Below are positions 49,586 to 59,215 of a stretch of 59,215 bases of DNA, in pieces. Origin of the DNA: Klebsormidium nitens. Taxonomy: Eukaryota > Streptophyta > Klebsormidiophyceae > Klebsormidiales > Klebsormidiaceae. Where the stretch lies: the NCBI GenBank assembly GCA_000708835.1, contig DF237494.1, positions 1 to 59,215 of the forward strand, written 5' to 3'. Below the pieces are notes generated by a model. It was not told where the DNA came from, made no database searches, and was given only the letters and a program-made list of their open reading frames with translations. How positions within the stretch are numbered: the first letter of the stretch is position 1; every line of letters begins with the position of its first letter. Made by a program: the position numbers and the translations under genes.

Positions 49586-51628
49586 TTAGAAGGCTTGAAT
49601 GAGAATGATAGCTGGAACTGCAATCAGAGCAATGATGGCAATGGTCACAGGCATATGCCTGCCACGGGTAAAAGTACTGCCAACATCGCCAGCGGCGGTG
49701 GAGTGCTGGTATGCAATCCATATGCTGCAAGCCAACAACAAACACACGTTAAACCTCCTGAACATTGGATTACGCTGTAAAAATCAATAAAGGGCAATTA
49801 TGACTAGACTGGATGGATGCCAAGGAACAGCAAGCCAGTCGATTAGTCTCCACTGACTGTTCCAAAGACGAGATCAGAAGAACCCTAAAAATATGAAAGA
49901 AAAGTACTTACCCGATGAGCAGGCAGACAATTTGGGCGAAGACACTGGACCTGCATTCAAGAGAGGAGAAGAATCAGCTTGGGTGCACGCAACCAGGAAA
50001 GGGAGTCTTTTCGAAATTCTTTCCAGAGGCTAACAAGAATGTTGGCACGTCCCCATCTATATGTCAAATGGTTACTATGATACTTCAAAGATTGCAAACT
50101 CTTGACCACCTCAGTTGAGTCGGTACTTGGCAATCTGAGCAAGCTCTTCTTCTTCTTATACTTAGTCGATAAAAAGGGGAAATCAAAACTTAGAGGAATC
50201 TAGCAGCGATGCCTTGGATGCTCATGACACCAGGTAAGCCAACCAAGCCAACCAATTCGATTACTTGCCTGAGTCCAACCACATGGCTGGGTGCGGTAAC
50301 ACAAATCAGCAACAGGGCTGCCGGATATTCCAGCTCTCCTGCACATGACAGGGACCGAAAAAGCAGGTAAGTGCTCATGTTCTTTCTCAATAGCCTAGAG
50401 CATGACCCCGAACAAATAAGCACAAGTGACAAATCAGAAAAAAAAAAAGCTGCTCAGTTGCTGATGAAGAAAGCAGGATGATAGGTCGGCGCGTTCTGAT
50501 TGGAAGCTCTCGGAACTTACTTGGAACGTGCTCATGGAAGAACAGGCGAAGGATGACAAGGATGAAGGCCAACCAGTGACCGATCTCTCCCCTGCATAAG
50601 CAAGTCAGAGTGGATTTCAGGGCCCCTTCCCCGACGCATCGCGGCAAACATGGTTGTCGTCTCCGACTTGTACAACCTCTTGGATGACATTCGGCAATTT
50701 GAATTTGGGTTGCACTCTTTTACCAGGAACAGTCCTAAGCGTTGCTCCTATCCTTTTTTGGAAGTGCATAAAGAAGATAGAAAGAAAGCTTGGACTTCTC
50801 CACAGGGCTGCTAAACACAATAGGCGTAACCAAGGGTTTGCTTACCGCAGGAAGCCCATGATTGATCCAGGTAGATTGATGGCAATCACAGGGATCAAAA
50901 GAGCCGTCAGGATGTCTGAGCGCCATTCTGTATGCTCCAGTGCAAGCAGAAACCTGTAAATCCACCAGAGTTCTATATAAAATACCAAGACTATCCTTCA
51001 GGTGACATTGAGAGACAGCAACCTGCACAATCCCTTATCCTGATATCAATTATGTTGACAGGTCCCGGCGTTAACAATTCATTGACCTCTCAACTTCCCC
51101 CTCTTTCAGATGACTCTATGCATGCAGGTTGGGACTTGTCTGATCATACAGGAGCCCAATTGCCGTCTGTCCTGTATTGAAGAATCACAGGAGAAATGCT
51201 GCTGATCCTTTCAGCAGCATTGACAGCTTCAGTTCAGCAACACATCAAGCTTTGACTTTTTGACTCTATGCCTGCAAGCAACACATCAAGCTATGACTTT
51301 TTGACTCTATTGCCTGGACGCAACACATCAAGCTTTGACATTTTGACTCTATTGCCTGCCACGAGAGTCCGAAAGACCAATCCAAAGAGTTCTGAAGCAG
51401 GTGGCCACCAGAGGAAGGGCACCCCTCAAAAACAGCGTTGAAACTAAGAGAGGCTTACGCAGCAGCAATGACCACTATCCACTGGAGGAGCTCCACATTG
51501 ATGTGCAGGTGCCCCTCAACGTAGTTGGCCACATAATATGGCACCTCAGTCGCGTTCATCTCTGTCAGGAAATTGCCAATTGCGCGGGGCAAGGCAATGC
51601 CACCACCGGGGGGATACGCGGTCACCAT
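49586..51628 (-). CDS. COR413: COR413 cold-acclimation membrane protein
   Basis: COR413 proteins are multi-pass membrane proteins of streptophyte plants, induced by cold and ABA and found in the plasma membrane or plastid inner envelope. Six exons read right to left: 51628-51459, 50953-50846, 50591-50521, 50338-50269, 49950-49912 and 49724-49586. They join in frame to 198 aa. About 45 N-terminal residues are followed by five or six hydrophobic segments. Diagnostic stretches are LLALEHTEWRSDILTALLIP, LPGSIMGFLRGEIGHWLAF and VILRLFFHEHVP, which line up with the family's DRTNWRT...LLIP and FRGDVGKWIAF...VLRLFFP. No obvious transit peptide is visible, which favours the plasma-membrane type. The intron after the exon ending at 50269 is GC-AG (CAG/GCAAGT). 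A shared upstream region with the ICT1 gene contains G-box and DRE cores. Confidence 0.93.
51237..51360. repeat. Three ~41-bp tandem repeats in COR413 intron 1
   Basis: Three head-to-tail copies of a 41-42-bp unit begin with GCAACACATCAAGCT at 51237, 51278 and 51320, each followed by GAC.TTTTGACTCTAT. They lie in the first intron of COR413. Confidence 0.9.
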
Positions 51629-52153
51629 GCTGAAGAGTAGCGGTTGCTGCGAAGACTCAGGGCGGGTGCCTGCTACTCGCTGTTTCCGAGTTCTTTCAAA
51701 GAAAGCGGACACCAAAGGACAAGCTTCTCCTCTCCAAGATGAGTGTGCTGCTCGTGTCGCCTGCGTGTTGCTGGGCCGGTAGCTAACCTCCTGCCGCTAG
51801 CTTCCTGCTGCAGGCTGCAGCGCCTGCTGGACCAGTACTGGCACCAGCAGTAGGCCCTGCATGCACTTTTTGGAGCTAGAGATCAATGATGAGGTGGCAC
51901 CAAACAATAAGAACGTGCCACGTGTATGGATATTGCCAACTGGCACTGCCTGGCCTGCGTTAATGGTTGACTCATAGAAGCACGTGATGGTGTCGGGATG
52001 GTAACGGATACATGTAGCCGACGGCGACAATGGCATGCCGCATTCACGATTCAATATCTCCATACGACAAGCTGATACGGTACTATTGCTAATACTACTA
52101 TCAATGTGATACTGTAGAGCTGGCAAATCCTTCGCCAGCAATGGAGGTGGCAA
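51629..52153. promoter_or_regulatory. Divergent COR413/ICT1 region with G-boxes and a DRE core
   Basis: Between the divergent start codons (525 bp) lie two perfect G-boxes CACGTG at 51919-51924 and 51981-51986, a further ACGTG core at 51913-51917, and a DRE/CRT core GCCGAC at 52017-52022. A CCGAC on the other strand lies at 51992-51996. ACGTG elements bind bZIP/ABF factors and RCCGAC binds CBF/DREB factors in land plants, which suits a cold- and ABA-responsive COR413. Function here is inferred from motif and context. Confidence 0.6.
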
Positions 52154-54983
52154 ATGGCGGTTGTTCGAGTTGCTAATTACGCTCTTGAGACCATCATGGC
52201 AACTCAACTGCGAATGTACGCCTCTTCAGGATCTCTTTTTTGGCAAAATTCCCCTTCCTCTTTTGCCGGTGGATCCACAGGCCAAATTCGTCGGCCTGTG
52301 CGGTGGCTACCACCAGAGTTGCAGGTCCGCATTTGGGGAAGTTGGCATGACTGTGCCTGGGCCGCCAACCAGCTTAGAACCTTCTCGACCTCATTGCTGA
52401 CCCCTAGCGAATGTTACAGTGATAGGAGCTGGGTCAGTGCCACCATCCGACCAGAATGCAGTTTGACAAAAAGCCATACGCATCTCGCTGGAGGGTGCTT
52501 GCATTTGCATGGCCTCCGTCTGTCAGCATTTCCCGCTGTACAAGAGACAAGCGCTGATGTGCGGGGCACAAGACGCAGTTTTCTGTGCAGCGCTCAATCA
52601 GATAATGCAGACACTTCAGATCGCCTGCCTGTTGGCTTAGTCCTGCCAAGCGCTGAGCCAGTACGGGAGCCAGTGACGCTGCCGCAAGTAACAGAAGGTG
52701 GGTTCACCGCCACCTGCGGAATTTCAGTCGGTGATATGGTCTGCAATTAAGATCACAGTGGGCAGAAGACTCTGGTACTTTTGGCATTTTGGCAATTGGT
52801 ACAAGCCACCAATCGATTGAAACCTGTGCTGAGCTTACAGTCAGAACACTGCGGCTGCCTACTTTCAAATATTTCCCAGTTGGAAACCGTTAAGACCGTG
52901 TCTGACCAACACTGTATGCCGTGTGCCCATACGTGATAAGAAGTGACCTGCAGAAGTCAGTGAGACCGAAGGTGTACGCACTTCAGTATTGGCTGCTGCA
53001 ACTGAGGATGTCGCCGCTTGTTCAGACTACCACCACCTCAATCTGGCCCTGCAGACATGGTACAGCTCTCATTTGCACGGAGCGGCGGAGCCGGCGGCCA
53101 GAATGTCAACAAAGGTGAGCTGGGCTGCTCCACTTGCTAGAAGGAGCTGTTCTGTGCACCACCCCTACAGAGGGGCAGGGGCACCTCCGAATGCTGGCTT
53201 GGCCTTCTCCCTGCGCAACGTCACTGCTTTCGAAAACATTCCGACTTTCTACACAAACTGTCCATTTGCCGTTATTGTTGCGTCCAAGGCCTGCAGATGC
53301 TTGAATTCGCATCTTAAAGTCCCTCAGTGTATCTGCCCTGACCCTGGGTTGCGCTTGGGTGCCCAGTGAATACGAAGGTGGACATGCGCTTCAACGTGCT
53401 GGAGGCGGAGTGGTTGCCGGACTGGGTCAAGGAGAAGCTGCTGGAGATGGAGGCCAATCGGATCAACAACGACGGGGAGCTGGTCGTCACGTCCACACGC
53501 ACGCGCACACAAAAGTGAGGAGATCTTCAGCACTTGTTGGACGATTGCTGGCCGTCGGCTTTGATTGTACCTTCGAATTTGAAGTGGGCCCCCTAGGAAA
53601 GTTCCCTATCTCTAGGTTCTGTGGCTTTTATCTGGTACGACAGGTCTAAATGGATTGGTTCTACTTAAAAGCACTTTGATCATGGACGGTTGGAATGTAA
53701 ATCTAGGCCTGAGAATGTTCATCTTGGCCAGTGCAGTCTACAACATTGCAGGGGTGACAGTTTGCAGGTCGTGTGTTCATAGGGCCATTTAACGTTGGAA
53801 GAAGCTTTTGTGTGAGGGTGGGACGCTTCCCCTTGTCAAATAGCGGCATACAAGCAATAAGGTCCAAAATTTGGTCACAATAAACGGTGTTCGAGTGTCA
53901 AAATACCTCGCCGGACTCCTTGGAGCCTCGAGCGCTACCATAAGGTGTTAACAGGTTGCTAGGAATTTTGAATCGGTTCAGTCGATTACTCTGTTGTACG
54001 TAAGAAGTCCCTTTTTGACGAGCCAAGAGGCTGCTTTGTAGGGCTGTGACTCAAAAGCAGTTCGCCCGATTCACTGCTCCTCTCCTGTCCTACTCCATGA
54101 GCCCCTTTTCTTGATGCCGTCTGCCTTCACATGCTGTTGTCGCTATTTGGCTGATGAGATTGATTGATCCGTCTGCTTCTAGTATTGACACCCGACTCGT
54201 CTTCCCGTCCAGGGGTAACATCGAGGACGCTCTTGAAAAACTGAATGTAAGCGCCCGATCGAACTCATATCCGCTTTGTTGTTCCGTCTCCTGCAATGAC
54301 GTCGAGCTTTCCTTGCGCTCTTGTCCTCCTAGACGCGCCGCCTGACATGTGGACTTCGTGCCCAGAATCTTGGAAGACTAATGTTGAGTCGAATCAGAGG
54401 CGTTCATCTTGCTTCAAAGACATGAGTGCGGATTATCGTATCTGGGTCAATCAGGTTCCCATGTTTCTCTTCCGATGCCAACGTTCATCCGATTTGGTCC
54501 ATGTACTGAAGGCTTCCTGTCTCTTGGAGTGACAGGCCATTCTGCAGAAGGCGTCTTACGTGCCGCCGCCTCCCTCGGCAGACAAGATAAAACGGATAAA
54601 GAAGCTGTGAGCATCCCTAACTCAAGCGCAGCGTTCTCGATCTGCTTCCGAGATGTCTGCCCACTTTTCGAGCTTCAGACTTAGCTTCATCCGCCACATC
54701 CTGCAACTTGTTTTGTACGAAGTAAGCAGACTTGACCTGCTTTTGGATGCTCCCTACCGTTTTCGGTGTTAATGTGCACCTGCTCGCTCCTGCTGTCCTG
54801 TTTTGGACGCAGACGCTGCCCAAGTGTATGCGCCGACATTCAAGTTGGGACCGGTTGGGCCCCCTGACGGCTGCCTTCGTCTGATGCAGGGCAAAGGCTG
54901 CAAACGAAAAACGACTAGACATCAAAAAGAAGCAGTCGTCTAAAAAGGCTGATAGGAGAAACAAGGGCAAATGGGACGATTGA
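52154..54983 (+). CDS. Organellar ICT1/ArfB-type peptidyl-tRNA hydrolase
   Basis: A class I release-factor-like protein with the GGQ motif, which hydrolyses peptidyl-tRNA on stalled organellar ribosomes. In animals ICT1 is part of the mitochondrial large subunit. Six exons: 52154-52697, 53055-53114, 53367-53514, 54213-54246, 54536-54606 and 54890-54983. They join in frame to 316 aa. The catalytic loop is SFARSGGAGGQNVNKV with GGQ at 195-197, followed by NTKVDMRFNV, RINNDGELVVTSTRTRTQKGN, ALEKLNAILQKASYVPPPPS and a Lys-rich tail (DIKKKQSSKKADRRNKGK), all typical of the family. The first exon encodes about 181 residues with RTFSTSLL-like targeting features. This extension is much longer than usual, so the true start may be further in. 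An alternative in-frame acceptor at 54548 would drop four residues. Confidence 0.92.
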
Positions 54984-56385
54984 TTAGTATGTGATTGCGG
55001 TTCTTATGTCTATCATCTAGTCAACTCATCGGAAGATCGTATGCATTGAAAGGGGAGCCCACACGAGGGACGGGAAACCGTAACAAGAATACGTTTGCGG
55101 ACACTGCGGATCGCGTTTAGGAAGGATGTGGTAGCTCCTCAATCTGCAAAGGTTTGCTGGGAAAAAGCGTTGGGCATCGTTAGCTGGACAGAGTGTGAAC
55201 CGTTGGACATCTCTCGCTACAGCCCATGGGCTGGTAAACAACCCTGCCGAGTTAACCATTGACCGGGACATCAGCTCCGCGTTTGCGCCAGCTGAACATA
55301 CGGTAGAGTTATCAAATTCGACACTGGGACGTTATTCAAACAGAAGCAGGCTTTTTATGGCTGAACTGCCAGGCTGCGGCGGACAAGAAAAGAATATTGA
55401 GTCTACGGTATTGCAATTCGGACGCGGTTCTCGTTTGCGATCCTCGCCACGAAGGCCTAACCAAAGCAGGATGTCAGAACGGTTGGGTAAGTTTGATCCT
55501 CCGAGGCTCGGCGCAATCATCGGGTCGGACATCATCTCACTCATTTGTCCGGTGGCGGCCCCCTCAGAAATTCGTGCTCGGGTGCATTTGTCGGACTTTA
55601 CCGTTGATAGGGGCCGGCGGCAACAGTTCTGGCGAGTGACGGATACTGACCGGATCCTCCAACAATTGCAGGGCCGCATGGACTCGCTACGTGAGTGACG
55701 GCGGCTCATGCATCAACGATTTCCATGCGCAGCAGAGATTACCATGATCATTTTGGCGAACAGATTGTCTAGGATGTAAATCAGGTTCGCTCGTGTTCAG
55801 CCGATTCTCGCCATGGAGTGCGCGACCGCGCCGGCCGTGATCGGTGTCTTAAATGGGTTTTAATGCTTATATAAGTGCCGTTCGTGTTTTTGCAAGCGTC
55901 GGAAGGAGCCGCGGTACGCCTAGCCTGGTGCGTGGCAAGAGTCGTGACTGGCAATTGCGTGGCGCATGTGGCGTATGGTTACATGCATATGTGATGAATC
56001 AGACCGCCAGATTTCAGGATAGCTAGAAAGACATTTATCGCATGGGACGCACTGAGGGTCCTGGAACCTGGCGTCTGGCAGCTGGCATTGTGTGCGTTCC
56101 GTTTGCTGCATGACGTCACATGCGTCGACCGGCATTTCACATTAAGCCCGCGGCGTCGATCAGTTGGACGTCCATTGTGCAAGTTGGATATAGTATGTGT
56201 CTGAAACACGTGTAAGTACACCCCCTACCAGCGTTTATGTGTGCATACGCCGGTGTTACAATTCATTATCTTCGCGGCCTCTGCGACCATGGATGCGCTT
56301 GCGCAGTTGACTGAAGGTTCACGAGGCCCTCACATGCGAGAATCCCTCGGAAACACCAGAAGGATTCCTGGGCCTCCCAGACTCA
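54984..56385. other. Convergent gap, ICT1 / TAF8
   Basis: This 1.4-kb tail-to-tail gap probably holds the 3' ends of both neighbours. It also contains an open reading frame at 55357-55698, listed separately. Confidence 0.45.
55357..55698 (+). CDS. Possible small single-exon gene, unknown function
   Basis: An ATG-initiated frame of 113 codons plus stop, whose open frame extends upstream to at least 55195. The predicted protein is Arg-rich with a mixed, globular-looking composition (SERLGKFDPPRLGAIIGSD, DRILQQLQGRMDSLRE). I recognise no family. It sits in the gap between two convergent genes and could equally be 3' untranslated sequence that happens to be open; a 125-codon frame on the other strand overlaps it. 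Confidence 0.22.
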   Translation: MAELPGCGGQEKNIESTVLQFGRGSRLRSSPRRPNQSRMSERLGKFDPPRLGAIIGSDIISLICPVAAPSEIRARVHLSDFTVDRGRRQQFWRVTDTDRILQQLQGRMDSLRE

Positions 56386-58955
56386 TTAGATGACTTCAGC
56401 ACCTGGTGGTCTATTTCCGGGGTCCTCCTGCGCTCCTTCAGCGTGAGTTTGGCCCTGTTCGGCAAGTTCGGCTTTCGCAAAGATTGCTTCGACTTTTCTT
56501 CGTTTCTCGGCATCCTCCGTTATGGTCTTCCTGCCCGTTTGTTTTCTGCGGTCTAGCTCCGTCCCATTCCGCATAGGCAGCCCGCTCTTCGCGGCAAGCC
56601 CTTTCACTCGTGCTTTATCAGGTACCCCAAACGCAAACAACACCCGGTCGCGCTCCACATCCGTCGAAAGACCTTCGCGCTCGCTCACTTCAGCCCCAGG
56701 CTCTTTCTGGCGGTCGGCTCGATGGCCTGCTGCTTTAGTGACGACTGACTGCGGCACGACCTCGTCTGCTAACTCTGGTAGCTGTGCGTTGGTTTCCCGA
56801 AGAGCCGGTTCGAAGGCCTCGAAAACCGAGGGCGCTGCGTGATCCTCCGCTAGCACCTGCAACTTTTGCAGGCAAGGGTGAGTAGCCACTCTAGTTTGTC
56901 AAACAACAGGCGTCAGTCTTCTCGTCTTCCGTTTTACGGAATCTTGCAAGCGTCCAGGATGTTTGGCTTGAGCAAATCCTCAACTCGTGCACGTGCCCAT
57001 AAAGAACTGAGCTCCAAATTGGAATCCAGGGGAAGCAACCCGATTGGCCTCGCAAAAGCCTGTTAATTCTGCTCGAGCAAGACGACCCTCGGTTGTTCAA
57101 GAGCAAACAGATGAGTAAAACGACCTCGACCCCGCCCACGACAATGGAATCGCTGCCAACCCTTTTCCAGCACGCCTTATTGTTTTAGACAGGTGATACC
57201 CGGCCCCCCTCTGCTTTAGTCATCCTGGGCATCTGGACGTCGCTTTTCTTGTTCTTAAGCCAACCCTCTGCACGGACTCGGAGTCTGCAAATCTCGAAAG
57301 TGAAACCCAGCGCGGCCATTGCAAAGTGTTCCATAAGAAGAGAGTGTAGCCAGCGCTCACTGGTCTCGAGACTTCGGCAGCGGGACGCGGGCGCGCCAGG
57401 AACGGGTTGGCTGCAGCCGCTGCTGCTGCCCTCTTGCTCCCCACGCGGCTGCCCTCCCCACTCAGCACGGCCGCCTGCTCGTCCCCCTGCACCGCCAGGC
57501 TGCCCCACGGCTCCGCCTTGGCAGACCGGGGGGGACTGGCTGCCGCCACTGCAAGAACGTGGCTGAATCTGAGCAGATAGAAATCATTCGACGATAAAGA
57601 TGTCTGTTCTGTCGGGGATCAGACGTGGTGGCACGAATGCCCAAGGACGGCAGTGAAAAAAGCAAACCTTCAACTTCCTGCCGGGTTCAGAAACTAAGGG
57701 AAAAAAAGCCTTTAAAGACAAAGCAGTATCTTGTTGGTGGACTTGCGGCGTCTTGAGCATGACTAGAATCGGCTCTGAAAATGTTGAGTCATGTCGGACT
57801 CTTGATTACCTTTATGGTCCCGTGATAACTTACTGTGACTGCTTTTGGAAGCAGACGGAAGAGCTCATTTTGTAACTAAAGTAGAGACTCACCTTCCTCC
57901 TGCGTCCGCTTGTGCAGCGACATGAGCGACTTTTGCGCTTGCCGCCGCTCCTTCCCCAGCTTCAGCTTGTCCTGGCGGGGGTCTGCTGGCCGGGCGTTGA
58001 AAGCAGGGGTGGCGACATAGGTGTGCTGGTCCGGCAAGGGGGGGAGCCAGTCAGGGATGTGCGCCTGCGGGGGTGCTTCCCCCTGGTCGCGGAAGGTGGG
58101 GGTGGCGTGACGCGGCCGCTTGCGGATGGGGAAGGAAGGCAGGGCGCGAGGAAAGGGCGTCTCTTCGGCTTCATCAGTGTACAGCATCAGGTCGTCCGAC
58201 TGCGCAGACACAGTATCAGTACAGGGCAGTTCGGAGCAGTATCAGCAGTTGTCGGGCGGTCAAAGATTGTGAGAGGACCACGCAACCTTTGTATCTGGAA
58301 AGAAGAAGAACGATTGACGAACACACTGCTTTCTAACTTCTTGCCCAAAGGTCTATGACTAGGATAAAGTACTTTGTCTATTGAGTCATCTAACAGCCCT
58401 GCAATGAAGTTACGCTCTGCTTGGGTCCTTCACAAAACTGCCAAAGCAAGATCCTTTCAAACCCTTTTTCCATTGCTCCAATGGTGGTACTAAGTAAAGG
58501 TCAATTCTCAATTACTTCATAATTGTGCCACTTCCCCAGAACAATGTGAGTACTCCAAAATGTTAGAAGAGACTGTCATGTCACAACGATTCCTGCTACG
58601 CCAGAATGCTGAATGAAGAGTCGGCGAAGTCCTAATGTCTAAAGCAGCACGCTTGAGATTGAGGAAGAAAACAGTGCAATTCAGCTGAATCAAGTTCTAT
58701 TCCTGGACAATCCGCAGCCTTTCTTACCGAAGTTCCAAGGTCCTCCAGCGCAAGCAAGACATCGTTCAGGTTGCTCTCGAAGCGTCCCGCCAGCTCCGCA
58801 TAGTTGTGGGATGCTCTTCCAATCTCCGAGATGTAGCGCAGCATGATGTCTGACAGCGTGTCTGCTGCCGAACCCTGGATACCCTCAAACGACATGCTCT
58901 CACAGATCTTGGTCACCACTACTCGAGCGACCGCCCGCGCAAAGGGGTCCGCCAT
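56386..58955 (-). CDS. TAF8: Transcription initiation factor TFIID subunit 8 (TAF8)
   Basis: TAF8 pairs with TAF10 through a histone fold and helps bring TAF2 into TFIID for RNA polymerase II initiation. Four exons read right to left: 58955-58728, 58199-57893, 57548-57361 and 56856-56386. They join in frame to 397 aa. The N-terminal Bromo_TP-type histone fold (residues 1-76) begins MADPFARAVARVVVTKICES and includes DIMLRYISEIGRASHNYAEL and NDVLLALEDLG. A linker with FPIRKRPRH leads to the TAF8 C-terminal motif IPDWLPPLPDQHTYVATP at about 124-141, then RQDKLKLGKERRQAQ. Exon 3 is Ala/Pro-rich. Exon 4 is charged and lacks a recognisable domain; its assignment to this gene rests on phase and position and is the least certain part. 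Confidence 0.9.
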
Positions 58956-59157
58956 TCTTGTGGCAAAGGGTGTGCTGCTGCCAGAAATCTATGCAGCAGA
59001 AGAGGTTGCCTGACCTAGAATGAGCTGTCGTGCATAAGTGCATCAACCACCCGTCATGATGGGGCTAATAGTGAAGAGAAGCTCTACGCACCACCATTGA
59101 TTAAAGTGGCGCCCCACTACCTACTCGGTCTACTGCCACTGGCAGTAAGTTAGACTA
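58956..59157. other. TAF8 upstream region
   Basis: This short stretch upstream of the TAF8 start should hold its promoter and leader. No distinct element is recognised. Confidence 0.4.
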
Positions 59158-59215
59158 CTACCGCTTCACGAATTCTAGCTGTGCTTTCTTCTGGGCTTCC
59201 AGCAGGGCAGTCTGA
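59158..59215 (-). CDS. Possible last exon of a minus-strand gene, cut by window edge
   Basis: Read right to left, the frame gives QTALLEAQKKAQLEFVKR and a TAG stop at 59160-59158. The charged, helix-prone composition looks coding rather than random, but only 18 residues are visible. No family can be assigned; the rest would lie beyond the window. Confidence 0.3.
   Translation of the reverse strand, partial: QTALLEAQKKAQLEFVKR

Noticed and set aside
55332-55709. 125-codon minus-strand open frame
   Set aside because: It overlaps the plus-strand orphan frame; its Arg/Ser/Cys-rich composition looks like a reverse-strand shadow and no family is recognised.
1-59215. CRISPR arrays, bacterial operons, integrated virus or organelle DNA
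   Set aside because: There are no spaced direct-repeat arrays, no intron-free operon-like coding and no viral hallmark genes. Every well-supported multi-exon gene is spliceosomal and plant-like.

Overview
This is nuclear DNA from a green-lineage eukaryote. Nearly every gene is split by short GT-AG introns, and three introns use GC-AG. The gene families are plant-type: a plastid ferrochelatase with a light-harvesting-like tail, a COR413 membrane protein, plant-style ATG14, a MATE/DTX carrier and a kinesin-7. Several intergenic regions carry the plant telo-box AAACCCTAA. Compact genes, near-balanced GC and small intergenic gaps suggest a streptophyte alga such as Klebsormidium. The genus is an inference; the plant lineage is well supported. 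No bacterial, viral or organellar gene was seen.

Layout, left to right: (1) 819-17137 +, a giant CENP-E/kinesin-7-like motor of about 2314 aa in 37 exons. (2) 17943-21775 -, an unrecognised coiled-coil protein. (3) 22086-26840 +, a MATE transporter. (4) 27978-30164 -, a TMEM106/LEA2-like membrane protein. (5) 30955-35676 +, ferrochelatase with a C-terminal chlorophyll a/b-binding-like helix. (6) 37397-37720 -, complex I subunit ESSS/NDUFB11. (7) 38369-43064 +, ATG14. (8) 44263-47312 -, RPA32. (9) 47652-48094, a small inverted-repeat transposon-like element. (10) 49586-51628 -, COR413. (11) 52154-54983 +, an ICT1/ArfB-type peptidyl-tRNA hydrolase. (12) 56386-58955 -, TFIID subunit TAF8. (13) a possible last exon of another minus-strand gene at the right edge. 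I rebuilt exon joins by hand by requiring GT/GC...AG borders, matching phase and family-consistent protein; every model listed as a full gene closes in frame.

Genes mostly alternate in strand. This gives four head-to-head pairs with short shared upstream regions (genes 2/3, 4/5, 6/7 and COR413/ICT1) and several tail-to-tail pairs. The genes are ordinary housekeeping, organelle, autophagy, DNA-replication, transcription and stress functions, and nothing indicates a shared pathway or a gene cluster. I did not find a clearly new biological system. The most unusual items are the unrecognised coiled-coil gene, the transposon-like element with 18-bp perfect terminal inverted repeats and TCA flanks, the possible shared COR413/ICT1 control region with ACGTG and DRE cores, and small intronic tandem duplications.
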